In this document: positions 43,773-53,000 of the stretch, one piece after another
Layout of the letters: each line of letters starts with the position of its first letter
How positions within the stretch are numbered: position 1 is the first letter of the stretch
Assembly (NCBI RefSeq): GCF_000143415.4
Contig: NW_003314262.1
Coordinates: 4,040,021 to 4,104,020 of the forward strand
Direction: 5' to 3'
Source: Selaginella moellendorffii
Lineage: Eukaryota > Streptophyta > Lycopodiopsida > Selaginellales > Selaginellaceae
Length of the DNA stretch: 64,000 nucleotides
Notes under the pieces: model-generated
Told to the model about the DNA's origin: nothing
Databases searched by the model: none
The model's input: the letters and a program-made list of their open reading frames with translations, nothing else
Translations under genes and position numbers: made by a program

Positions 43773-44900
43773 GATGGCTCCATCTTCCAGCGCTTATATA
43801 CTCACTCGTAGCAATTCCAGTGGTTTGCAAGCTATGGATATTTCTTGCTTCGAAGAGCCAGAGGTCAGCTCTACCCGGAGTTGAAGCCCCGGTGCGCATG
43901 CTTCCATCTCCTTGAATCATTCTGCAGCCTAGAAGATCTTTCGCTTGGTCAAGGCAGTAATGCGCAACGGCAGCCATCTCTTCATGCCGAGGTAACAAAG
44001 TCTTGATCATGTGGGTCGAGTTTCCAGAAGTACTTCTAGCGCTAGATCTCTGCTTCCTCTCCTTGGAATCTCCACACCTTGAGGTGTTCTCCATCGGCTC
44101 ATTCTTGGCTATTCAATGCAAGGCCCTCCCACGCTTGACGAGGCTCCCGTGATGCAGTTTAGGCTTTCGAATCGACAGGGGCAACGCTTCTGGAGTACTT
44201 GAGATTGCAAATGGTGGACGTCAACCTAGAGTTACACAACCCCAACGTGAACTACTTGGAGCTCCTGAGTTGCAGAGGCCCATGGCACTGATAAATGTGA
44301 GTGGATGACTGGTCACACAGGGTAAGATCCTTGAGAGGGTGCACCTCAATGGCTTGTTCTAGCTAGAGGTGGTTTCTTCTCCGCTTAATTTCTTATGTAA
44401 TCTGGAAGTTCTTTCCTTGGAGAGATGCACGTTTGGAGTGTTTAAAGCTTTCTCCAAGGTTTCAAGAGAATAAAGGCCAGGACTCATTGTGCATTTTGGA
44501 GTTTTTCATGCGCTTACCCAGCATCCGAGAGCTGAGGACGAACCTGAGCATGTAGCGAGTAAGCTTTGCATTGTACTTGATTGATTATTTGATTCATCGG
44601 TGCCTCACTGGATTTTTGTTGGTGATCAGGGATTCAGGAGTGACAAACACAGAAAGCTCAACCTCGAGAAGCTCCAAGTTTTGGACGTCTGGCTGCCATT
44701 TTCCAGCCCAGGCGAGAACAACAAAGAGCAAGAGATGGCAACCAAAGTTCTGCTGGCAGCGGCACCCAACGCGGACTTTCAATTGACTGTCGAGATTTCT
44801 ATAGATCATTCCTTTCGAAACGCTTGAACTTGTATTTCACCGTTCAAGGTGGCCCCGAATGTTCAACGACAAAATCTGCCAACAACAGCTCCGGAAGAGG
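43773..44900 (+). pseudogene. F-box/LRR-like gene fragment, copy at 44 kb
   Basis: Starts with ATGGCTCCATCTTCC, the counterpart of 31111, and continues through broken leucine-rich text (NLEVLSLERCTFGVFKAF), HRKLNLEKLQVLDVWLPF and FLLAAAPNADFQLTV-like frames. Stops and frameshifts prevent a full protein. Together with 43365-43770 it repeats the gene order of 30.6-31.8 kb. From 44901 to 45087 nothing is recognisable. Confidence 0.55.
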
Positions 44901-45087
44901 TTGAAACGTCAAAAGGTATTTCTCTTCTATCAGGATTCTTCAAAGATATGCTGTTTACTTTTCTTCGTTTCAAGAGCTCATCTCCCAGCTTAAGATCAAA
45001 GGCTTTGCATTAAGATCGAGAGTTTTACATTTCCAACCGGCTGGAAGGCCTGGCGCTCTACACACAGATACGTACAGTGAATGATCT

Positions 45088-46820
45088 CTAGGACCAAGTC
45101 CGCGTACCATTACTGACGCCTGGTTTGTCTTTCTTGGATCCCGGACTGATCATCCCGTACACGTTTGTTGTGATTGCCGTGACGCTAGAAACCACTGCCA
45201 GGATCACCATGATCCACGCTATCGTTTTGTCATATCCCGTGGCGATGCCGTGCTTATCCCTGCGTGACGAGAGCCGGGTGGTGAGCGCGCACGGTACTCT
45301 AGGCGGTAAAACTTTGATGCTTACCTCAGAGCGATGATCCCCGGGAAGACAAAGCCGATGCACACCGCCGCTGTGGCTCCCGTGAACTGGAACGCCGTCC
45401 AGATGTTTGGGACGAGCGTGGAGCCGAAAAAAATCACGAGGATGAGGACGGCGGTGATGCACGCGAACCGCCGGTTGTCCTCGGAGATTGGAGCGGACTT
45501 TGGGAAGAGCAGGGAGTCGAGGTTGATCCGGAGGGAAAAATGGATTAGTGGGAAGACTAGCATGAGATGGACGGCGTAGCCAACTCGGACAATCCCGGCC
45601 AGGACTTTGCCGTATGGGATCCGGAGGTCGGCGTCAAAATTGGCGAGTACGTCGTCCATGGTGCTGGCGCCGAAGAGAAGGTAGCCAAACAGAGCTGTCG
45701 CAATATACACGAAGGTGCAGATGGTGATGGAGACGCGGCAGATCTTCTGCATGGAGGCAGGATCGTCGAGCTCGTTGGCGATGGGATGAACTGCAGCAAA
45801 AGGATTGTCATGAGCCAAAGAAAGCGATGGACGACTTACGGTTGTGGTGACAAATATACGCAGTCACAATGACTGGCACGGCCGTGAACAGCTTCCAGAA
45901 CGAGAACTGATCGTGGACGTCGGGCAGCCATCTTGGCGAAGGGATCTCCTTGTACACCAGCTTCGTGGCAGTAATCACCCCAGTGACCACGACGAAAACA
46001 ACAGCCAGAGCAATGGACAGAGCTGACGAAAACCTTAGCGAATCTGCAAGAGCATGGCAGCTTTTAGACATTAATATCGAAGAACCAAAACAAAAACAAA
46101 AGAGAAAAGAGAAAAGGAAGATTGGCTCACCGACACGCTTGAAAGACACCAACGGGACCAAGACCAGCACTGTTGTCAGTAGGAGTATAAAAAATCTCCC
46201 ATTCCACCAGAAGGAGCCGCCACCCCACTCTTCCAAAACTCCGGAGTGATGAGCAGCGCCCTGACCAGAACCCGACAACACATCACCTGGAGAGATTTCC
46301 CACACGAGGACGAAACAAAGGTGAAACACATGCTCAAGAACAAAAAAATATGGTCCACGGAAGGAGTAAATGCGAGAGAAAAGGTCACTTTACCTATGAT
46401 GATCATGTAGACGATGAGCAATCCCACATTATTGACGATGATCGAGAGCTGCAAGAGCGTCCGCCCAGTGATCCCAAATGCGTCCGCCATGAGCGAGCTG
46501 TAGCTCAGCGAATTCGCGGCCTTGGAGAAGCGCAGGAGAATCTCCAGCGACGCGTCCGTGAGAATGCCGACGAGCACGATCGTGATCATCCCCAGGAAGA
46601 TCCCCAGCTCCTTTTGCGTCGCCGGCAATGCCATAATCCCGGCCCCAACGATCGTGGTGAGGAGATTGAAGACCGCGCTGGGAGCCGAGGCGCCGGAGAT
46701 TCCCACCTCGAAGCCTTCCTCCTCCTCCTCCTCCTCATCCCGCCGCTTCGGCAGCAATGGCGAGCGCTCCGTGGCCGGATTATCGGTGATCGCCACGGCC
46801 GTGTGACCTGACGACGCCAT
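45088..46820 (-). CDS. AVT6: vacuolar-type amino acid transporter, AVT6/SLC38 family
   Basis: Five exons: 46820-46394, 46286-46131, 46043-45840, 45790-45325, 45259-45088; 474 aa. The N-terminal 45 residues are acidic and cytoplasmic (TERSPLLPKRRDEEEEEEE). TM1 begins with the family signature SAVFNLLTTIVGAGIMALP. Ten further hydrophobic spans follow, with TAYICHHNLHPIANELDDP before TM6 as in AVT6 proteins. The AAAP/SLC38 family moves neutral and acidic amino acids by proton coupling; AVT6 members export amino acids from the vacuole. Substrate here is inference. The start is the MASSGHTA Met; a few more residues in frame upstream lack an ATG. Confidence 0.9.
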
Positions 46821-47167
46821 GGAGGACCTCTGCGATCCAATCAAGACACGCAATCTGCCGCAACTTGCACAGCGAATCGAATCGAAATTCTCGGGAAATC
46901 TCTACCTGGAACAGCGCCGTCGCGGCGAGGAGCGAGGATTTTGCGCGAATCACAGCAAAGAAAGACGAGAAGAGAGGAGCGCCTTCCTCGGCGTCAAGAA
47001 TCAAGGAAGAACCCCAATAGAATCTATTGCACGGTGGAACTCTATATGGGCAAGAACGGACGGCCAGGATCTTCCCGGCACGCGTTCCCGAATATTCGTG
47101 TTCTTTATTCCCACCCCACTAAAGAAAAATTAAAGAATGGTCCGTGCTACAAAAATACGAAGAACTT
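46821..47167. other. spacer between AVT6 and aspartate aminotransferase
   Basis: 347 bases holding the AVT6 leader and promoter and the 3' UTR of aspartate aminotransferase, both on the minus strand. Plus-strand ORFs here have no gene-like features. No signal could be assigned. Confidence 0.4.
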
Positions 47168-48947
47168 TCACTTGGTAACTTCGTGGATCGCGTTCGCGAG
47201 ATACTCCACATTTCCAGTGGTAACGCCGGCCATGCTACAATAGAGAATTCCATGGAATCAATGAAAACCAAATGGAAGCTACACGGTTTACCTTATGCGA
47301 CCGTTGCGAGTCATGTAGATGTGAAACTCTTTGGTCAGACGATCGACTTGATCTTCCGTGAGACCGCTGTAGCAAAACATTCCAATCTGCGTAGAGAAAC
47401 CAGCGGTAAGCGAGACGAATGAATCAAATCTCAATCTCAATCCACCTGTTCTGTGATGTGCTTCCACGGTAGCGATGAGCCGAGCTTCTCCAAGTTTGAT
47501 TTCAAAGCCTCACGCATTCCTATGATCCTGTCCGCCATCACCTGAAAGGAGAGGACTTTAAGAACTGGGACGCGTGAAGCTCGTGTAGTACCTTGACTTC
47601 CTTGTACCATTGCTCCTTTAGTTCCGGATCGCTCAAGACGGTAGTCACGATTTGAGCTCCGTGAAGCGGGGGATTGCTGTACATGGGACGAGCTATTTGC
47701 TGCAGCTGACTCTTGACGTTCACAGCCTGCTGCGAGTTGTCACAGACGACACTGAAACGCAATGTTAGGAAACGAAGGAGAAAGATGTAGAATAAATGGC
47801 ACCTCAAACATCCGACCCTCTGGCCATACAAGCCCATGTTCTTGGCAAACGACTGTGCGCACGCCAACTGGTGGCCATCTTCCATAAATATGCGAATTGC
47901 CTGCGCATCTCTGACCGTGTCACCGCTTGCGAATCCTTGATAAGCCATATCAAAGAATGGAAAGAGTCTATTACTCTGGAATAAACAGGTTTTTCAGTTG
48001 GAACAAAACCATCGAAGGCCCTGTACCTTAAAGAGCTGAGACATCTCTTTCCACTGGTCAGCAGTAGGATCAACTCCAGTTGGATTATGAGCACACGCAT
48101 GCAGCAAGACGAAAGATCCCTCGGGTGCTTTCTGGCCATTTACAAGTTCGATTTTCAGAAAGGAAGAACGAAAAATTAGATCTTACTTTCAAATCCTCCA
48201 TCAACCCTTCAAAGTCCAATCCACGCGTGCTGGGCTTGTAGTAGCGGAATGTGTGAGCCTCGACTCGAGCATCCCTCCAAATGTTATGATGACTGTAAGT
48301 AACGCACACCAAAAGGAGGCAATTTTTTTAGTATAAGAAAACCATTGCTGCGTTTGCTTACTTGGCCCAGGTAGGAACGGGGATGTAGATACGTGAATCA
48401 GGCTTGAATCGCTTCTGGAAATCAGCGAAGAGCCTGCAAGCACCAGTGCCGGAGAGCGTTTGAACGGCGGCAACGCGTTTCTCCTCGAGAACTGGGGCAG
48501 TATCGCCATAGGCGAGCTTCACCGAGAGATCGTTAAACTTGACAAGGCCCCCCATTGGAAGATACTCCCTGCGATTTAAAGACATAGTTTGATACCACTC
48601 GAGAACACAAATTTTCCACTCACATATTTTGCTTCCCGGCTATAATTTGCTCGGCCTTGCGGACGCATTCCAGAACGACTGGCTTGCCTTCGTCGTTTCT
48701 GTAAGCGCCCTGAAAAGAGAAATTCACACAGATCATCCGAAATTTCGACCGATCTCGATTGGAAATGCTAGATCGCAGCTAGGAAAACACTTACCACTCC
48801 AACATTGACCTTCTTCGGATCCGAATCCGCGAGAAAAGCCTCAGTGACGCCGAGGATCGGATCCCGCGCCGCCGGCTGCACAGCTTCCCACCAACCGGAG
48901 CGAGCTCCAGCAGGAACAGACGACGCTGGCGCCGCCGCCGTCGACAT
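47168..48947 (-). CDS. ASP1: aspartate aminotransferase, mitochondrial-like
   Basis: Ten exons: 48947-48795, 48709-48624, 48568-48362, 48292-48187, 48131-48027, 47975-47803, 47751-47592, 47541-47446, 47386-47292, 47234-47168; 415 aa. The core is continuous: [70 protein letters not shown], the [11 protein letters not shown] region, the PLP-lysine motif [14 protein letters not shown] (the lysine forms the Schiff base), and the final [21 protein letters not shown]. The enzyme interconverts aspartate and 2-oxoglutarate with oxaloacetate and glutamate. The sequence is closest to plant mitochondrial forms, but the in-frame leader is only about 18 residues. An ATG 38 bases upstream opens [11 protein letters not shown] out of frame; see findings. 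Confidence 0.95.
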
Positions 48948-49193
48948 CAAACGCTGGCGCCGTTCCTCACAAGCCCGCTCGCCATGGCTCCCCAAGAACT
49001 TCTACAAAGAGGAGCTACTAGAGAATGGTAAAGCCCTACCTTGGTTAATCAACCACCATCCTCGGCCCACATTTTGCCACGTGGCCCCCACATTTGTCCC
49101 AACACTGTATTTAGCAAAATCCCGAAGAAAAAGAAGCATATTCGCTCCTCTCTGCCCGGATAAGTCTCGGGGCACATTCGCTCCTCTTTGGCG
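48948..49193. promoter_or_regulatory. 246-base divergent promoter
   Basis: Lies between the start codons of aspartate aminotransferase (minus) and the first START-fold gene (plus). No TATA box is obvious. It contains the out-of-frame leader ATG of the aminotransferase (about 48985). Confidence 0.5.
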
Positions 49194-49655
49194 ATGGCGA
49201 AGTGGAATGGTACAGCTCGGGGACGACTCGCCGCTCCGATCGAGAAGGTCTGGAAAATTACGTCCAATTTCGGGGGGCTGATGGAGTGGTCTCGTATTGG
49301 CGCCATGAGATCGTGCGAGATCTCGGAGGGAGAGAATGGGATTCCCGGCTGCGTGAGGAAGATCACGGCCGAATTGCCCGACAGTGGAGGCAGCGCAGAG
49401 ATTCACGAGACGCTGCTGGAGCTGGACGACGAGAATCACGTCCTGAGGTACACGATCCAAGCCCCAGCGGTGGCCCTCTTTGATGGTCTCCGTCCCACTC
49501 TCAAGCTTTTGGATCGCGATGGAAGCACGGAGATCGAATGGGGCTACGAAGTCGATGCCGATCCCGCGGATCCGGCCAAGGAGCAGCGAATTGCCGCCGC
49601 TGTTCTTGGATTCTACAGTGCGGGCATTGAAAATCTCAAGAAGATCGTCGAATGA
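49194..49655 (+). CDS. START/Bet v 1-fold protein (polyketide cyclase/lachrymatory-factor-synthase-like), copy 1
   Basis: Single exon, 153 aa. KWNGTARGRLAAPIEKVWKITSNFGGLMEW is the first strand-helix unit of the SRPBCC fold, followed by CEISEGENGIPGCVRKIT and LDRDGSTEIEWGYEVDADP, ending in the long C-terminal helix (AAVLGFYSAGIENLKKIV). Such proteins form a deep cavity for hydrophobic ligands; plant members include lachrymatory-factor synthase relatives and others of unknown ligand. No catalytic residue can be picked by eye. Start is ATG GCG AAG TGG, identical to the second copy. It shares its promoter with aspartate aminotransferase. Confidence 0.85.
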   Translation: MAKWNGTARGRLAAPIEKVWKITSNFGGLMEWSRIGAMRSCEISEGENGIPGCVRKITAELPDSGGSAEIHETLLELDDENHVLRYTIQAPAVALFDGLRPTLKLLDRDGSTEIEWGYEVDADPADPAKEQRIAAAVLGFYSAGIENLKKIVE

Positions 49656-50254
49656 GAGAATCCTAGTATTATTTTTAATAATTTAACGATGACTTTTAAG
49701 TTGGCCTGACGCTTCGATAGGAAGTTTTCTTTGCTAGCTTTGAATTTTTCTTCGTTACATTTGTGATCTTGGTCATTAAGAAATTTACTCTGCTTTGCAT
49801 TGACTTTCATTGACTTTGTAAAGATTTTGACTTTCATTGACTTTGTAAAGATTTTGACTTTTGGGGCCGAGCTCCTCAGGCCGAGGCAAAGAGCATCGCC
49901 ACGATCGTACACTGGAGATCATGGCGCGCCGAAGCATAAGGAAGAACAGATTCCTCCACTTGGAATCAAGGTCACACACATCACCGCAACTTCAGACTGG
50001 ACCTCCACGGCCTGATGAATGAATTTGAGGAAGAGATCGAGCAATGCTCTGGCCGTGTGGATCCACCACAGAGAGAAACTCACAATGTACCACATATTGC
50101 CAAGAACAAACCCGCCTAGACCAAATGGCTACCTGGAATCGTCACGCGATCGCAAAGTACCCGGGCATGGGAAGTCACCAATTACTGATAGATAGATCGT
50201 GAGGCCAAAGCCCGGATAGGTCTCAGGCTCGATTCCGTACAAAGGATTCGCGCG
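49656..50254. promoter_or_regulatory. spacer with tandem W-box-like repeat upstream of START copy 2
   Basis: 49800-49858 is two and a bit copies of a 27-base unit (TTGACTTTCATTGACTTTGTAAAGATT), placing five TTGAC cores in 60 bases. TTGAC is the core of the WRKY-binding W-box. No coding sequence is convincing; the 71-aa plus-strand ORF here runs through the repeat. Just before the copy 2 start, CCCGGATAGGTCTCAGGCTCGATTC resembles the leader of copy 1. Confidence 0.55.
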
Positions 50255-50707
50255 ATGGCGAAGTGGAATGCAACAGCTCGTGGACAGATCGCCGCTCCGA
50301 TCGACAAGGTCTGGAAAATCACGTCCGATTTCGGGGGTCTGATGGAGTGGTGCGACACTGGCGCCATGAAATCCTGCGAGATCGCGGAGGGCGAGAATGG
50401 GATTCCCGGCTGCGTGAGGAAGATCACGGCCGCATTGCCCGACAATGGAGGCAGCGCGGAGATTCTCGAGACGCTGCTGGAGCTGGACGACGCGAATCAC
50501 GTCCTGAGGTACAAGATCCAGGCCCCGGAGATGCCCCTCCTCCATGCCACTCTCAAGCTTTTGGATCGCGATGGGAGCACGGAGATCGAATGGGGCTACG
50601 AGGTCGATGCCGATCCCGCGGATCCGGCCAAGGAGCAGCAAATCGCCGACGCTGTTCTTGGGATCTACAATGGGGACATTGAAAATCTCAAGAAGATCGT
50701 CGAATGA
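50255..50707 (+). CDS. START/Bet v 1-fold protein, copy 2
   Basis: Single exon, 150 aa, closely similar to 49194-49655 along its length (same motifs WKITSDFGGLMEW, GENGIPGCVRKIT, DPADPAKEQ), three residues shorter in the middle where copy 1 has ALFDGLR and this copy PLLHA. A tandem duplicate, probably with related ligand. Its own upstream region carries the TTGAC repeat, so the two copies may be regulated differently. A 279-aa minus-strand ORF (50129-50968) covering it is a shadow. Confidence 0.85.
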   Translation: MAKWNATARGQIAAPIDKVWKITSDFGGLMEWCDTGAMKSCEIAEGENGIPGCVRKITAALPDNGGSAEILETLLELDDANHVLRYKIQAPEMPLLHATLKLLDRDGSTEIEWGYEVDADPADPAKEQQIADAVLGIYNGDIENLKKIVE

Positions 50708-50859
50708 GAGAATCAAGGCATTATTATAAAATTCTAGCGTTGCTTTTTTAGGGCTCTTCCCGGTTCCAGCCAGGGTTGGATCGATCGATCGGTTGCTTGG
50801 GCTAGCGAATTGGAGGGGCGATCTCACTGCCGCAGGCTCGATTTTTCCGGCGCTGCAAG

Positions 50860-51457
50860 ATGGGGCTCGATATGAGGTTTGTTTTGCTAGCTGAGAAAAT
50901 GAAGAGAATTTTTCCCTTCGAAATTTTCTTCTTTGTTCTTCAGTAAGTTCCAGAGTCTTAGCGATCACGGCAACGTTCTCGTGATGAATTCAAGGCAAGA
51001 ATGGCTGGCAAAGCTGGACGAGGCAAAGCGAAGTGGAAAAGTGGTAAATTTCTTCATCGTTTTCCTTTTCGTTTCTTTGAAAGAAAGCAAAGAAACTGTG
51101 ATGCTTTGCGTGTAGATCGTCGTGGACTTTACAGCGACATGGTGTGGCCCTTGCAAGGCGATGGCTCCCATTTTCGTGGATCTCTCAAAACAGTTTGAGC
51201 AGCTCATCTTTGTCAAGGTCGACGTCGATGCGCTCAAGGCAAGTTTTTTCTTTTCTTTCTTTGTGCTTGTACACAGCGATCGATCGATCCATTGAAACTC
51301 TCTGCTTGGTTCTCCTCAGGACGTCGCTCAAGACTGGTCCATCCAAGCAATGCCGACCTTCATCTTCATCAAAGACGGCAAGCTCCTGGACAAGATCGTT
51401 GGCGCAAACAAATCCGAGCTCCAGCGCAAGGCGGCAATGTACGCGACCGGAGGATAA
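50860..51457 (+). CDS. TRXH: thioredoxin h
   Basis: Exons 50860-50876, 50944-51043, 51116-51238 and 51320-51457; 125 aa. Active site WCGPC in [16 protein letters not shown]; conserved cis-Pro loop in [13 protein letters not shown]; final helix [14 protein letters not shown]. Third intron has a GC donor (CTCAAG|GCAAGT). Thioredoxin h proteins are cytosolic protein-disulfide reductases fed by NADPH-thioredoxin reductase. There is no transit peptide; Met1 begins a very short first exon (MGLDM). Length is typical. Confidence 0.93.
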
Positions 51458-51948
51458 TTGCCAAGCTCCCAATCGATCACCAAGCTCCCGAGCTCTCACA
51501 TAAAACTCTCTATTCCAGATTATACATGACAATGCATGCACTACACTTTTGAGAAAGTTGCAATGCTAAGAAGATGCTTCCTTTGCCCCAAAGAGAAGTC
51601 ACAATCTATAGCTATAGATTTATCGATTATATTCTTTTAGCATCGCAAGAGATGCTACCACCAGCTTGAGCTATGATTGATCCAATGATAGAAACACTAT
51701 AGGGGTTTAGAACACCTAAAATTCCTTGGTTGTTCGTGGTTCGTAGTAGCCAGTTGGCAAAGGCACAGGCATTAATGTCTGCGCAATGTCCATCACATTT
51801 ATCTCGCATGCGGTGAGTGAGAGAGGGATGTAAGAATTCATGGCAGACCGGGCATCACGAACTCCATAGTACTGTACTCCTCCTCCTCTTCTCCTACTAG
51901 ATTGGAGCAGCGCGGAGCTTCTCTCGATCGATCGATAGCTCTACTGCA
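51458..51948. other. spacer with a short unassigned minus-strand ORF
   Basis: Holds the thioredoxin 3' UTR, then 51809-51627 on the minus strand, an open frame of 60 codons with two cysteine-rich motifs and a hydrophobic middle (GVLNPYSVSIIGSIIAQAGG). It could be an exon of an unrecognised gene but no splice partners were found. The last 80 bases are the leader of the lipid-transfer protein. Confidence 0.3.
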
Positions 51949-52322
51949 ATGGGCTCGTCCGGGGGATTGATCTTCATCGCCGCCGCGGTCATGGCGGCGT
52001 CCGCGGCCACGATGATCCACTCCAAGAATGTGGATTGCACCGAGCAGATCGAGAAGATGCAGCCGTGCCTGGCGTTCGTGGAGAACCAGGTGAGCATCCC
52101 CGGATCCGACTGCTGCAAGGCGCTGCTGTCCGTGCACTTGAACAGCCCGGTGTGCCTCTGCAAGCTCCTCTCCAGCTCCAGCTCCATGTCCTCTCCCGCC
52201 GGCGTTAACGTCTCCAGCGCGATGCTCCTCCCCAGCATCTGCGATGTCCACACCAATGCCTCGCGATGCCCCGGTAAGCAATGCTAGCTCCTCGCGTCGC
52301 CCGGATCGCTTGCGCGAGATTG

Positions 52323-52357
<35 letters not shown>

Positions 52358-52902
52358 TTGGTTCCACGATCTCATAGTTTCATCTGCGATTGGGTCCACG
52401 ATCTCATCGTTTCATCTTGTTTTGTTTTGCTCGATTGGGTTCTACGATCTCATCGTTTCATCTTGCTTTGAGCGATTGGGTTCCAGGATCTCATCGCTTC
52501 ATCTTGCTTTGAGCGATTGGGTTCCACGATCCCATCGTTTCATCTTGTTTTGATCGATTGGGTGCCATCGTTTCATGTTTTGATCGATTGGGTTCTACGA
52601 TCTCATCGTTTCATTTGTTTTGATCGCAGGACTTCTCGCTGGAGCGCCGGAGCCGTCTGATGGTAAGTTCTAGCTAGCATCATCCAGAAAAACCATATGC
52701 TTACAAGCTCTGGCCCTTTGCAGGGAATCGCAAAGCTTCGTCCGGTGAGTAGTCGAGCTCTCTCTCAGGACAAAGAGAAGATATCGTTTTTTTTTGTGTG
52801 ATTGTTCTTCCAGAGGATCTAGCTTCCGGGAGCCAAAGGCTGGTCTGGAGCTGGATGTGGAGCACTGTCGCGGCGGTCCAGATCCTTTTTTCCATGCTTT
52901 AG
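51949..52902 (+). CDS. LTPG: GPI-anchored non-specific lipid-transfer protein
   Basis: Exons 51949-52273, 52630-52662, 52724-52744 and 52814-52902; 155 aa. Signal peptide (LIFIAAAVMAASAATMIHS), then the eight-cysteine pattern C..C....CC....CLC.....C....C (VDCTEQIEKMQPCLAFV, DCCKALL, VCLCKLL, ICDVH, RCPG). A short Ser/Pro-rich linker leads to a hydrophobic tail (WMWSTVAAVQILFSML), the usual GPI-attachment signal. LTPGs sit on the outer plasma membrane and move cutin and wax lipids. The first intron (52274-52629) contains a CT microsatellite and a 45-50-base tandem repeat. Exon 3 is only 21 bases. Confidence 0.88.
52274..52629 (+). repeat. CT microsatellite plus tandem repeat inside the LTPG intron
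   Basis: (TC)n at about 52327-52354, then five or six imperfect copies of a unit like GATTGGGTTCCACGATCTCATCGTTTCATCTTGTTTTGATC to 52628, next to the acceptor. No coding role. Confidence 0.8.
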
Positions 52903-53000
52903 AAAAGATAGAATCCACACAACAGTGTAATAGATAGTTCTAATACATCACTTACGCTTGCTCTAGGTAGGTTTAGGGTTTATCCCTCCTCTTCTATGCG

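Noticed and set aside
47144-47422. 92-aa plus-strand ORF over the end of aspartate aminotransferase
   Set aside because: Antisense to the last two exons, whose protein matches the enzyme's conserved end.
50129-50968. 279-aa minus-strand ORF across START copy 2
   Set aside because: It runs antisense to a well supported gene and has no family motifs of its own.
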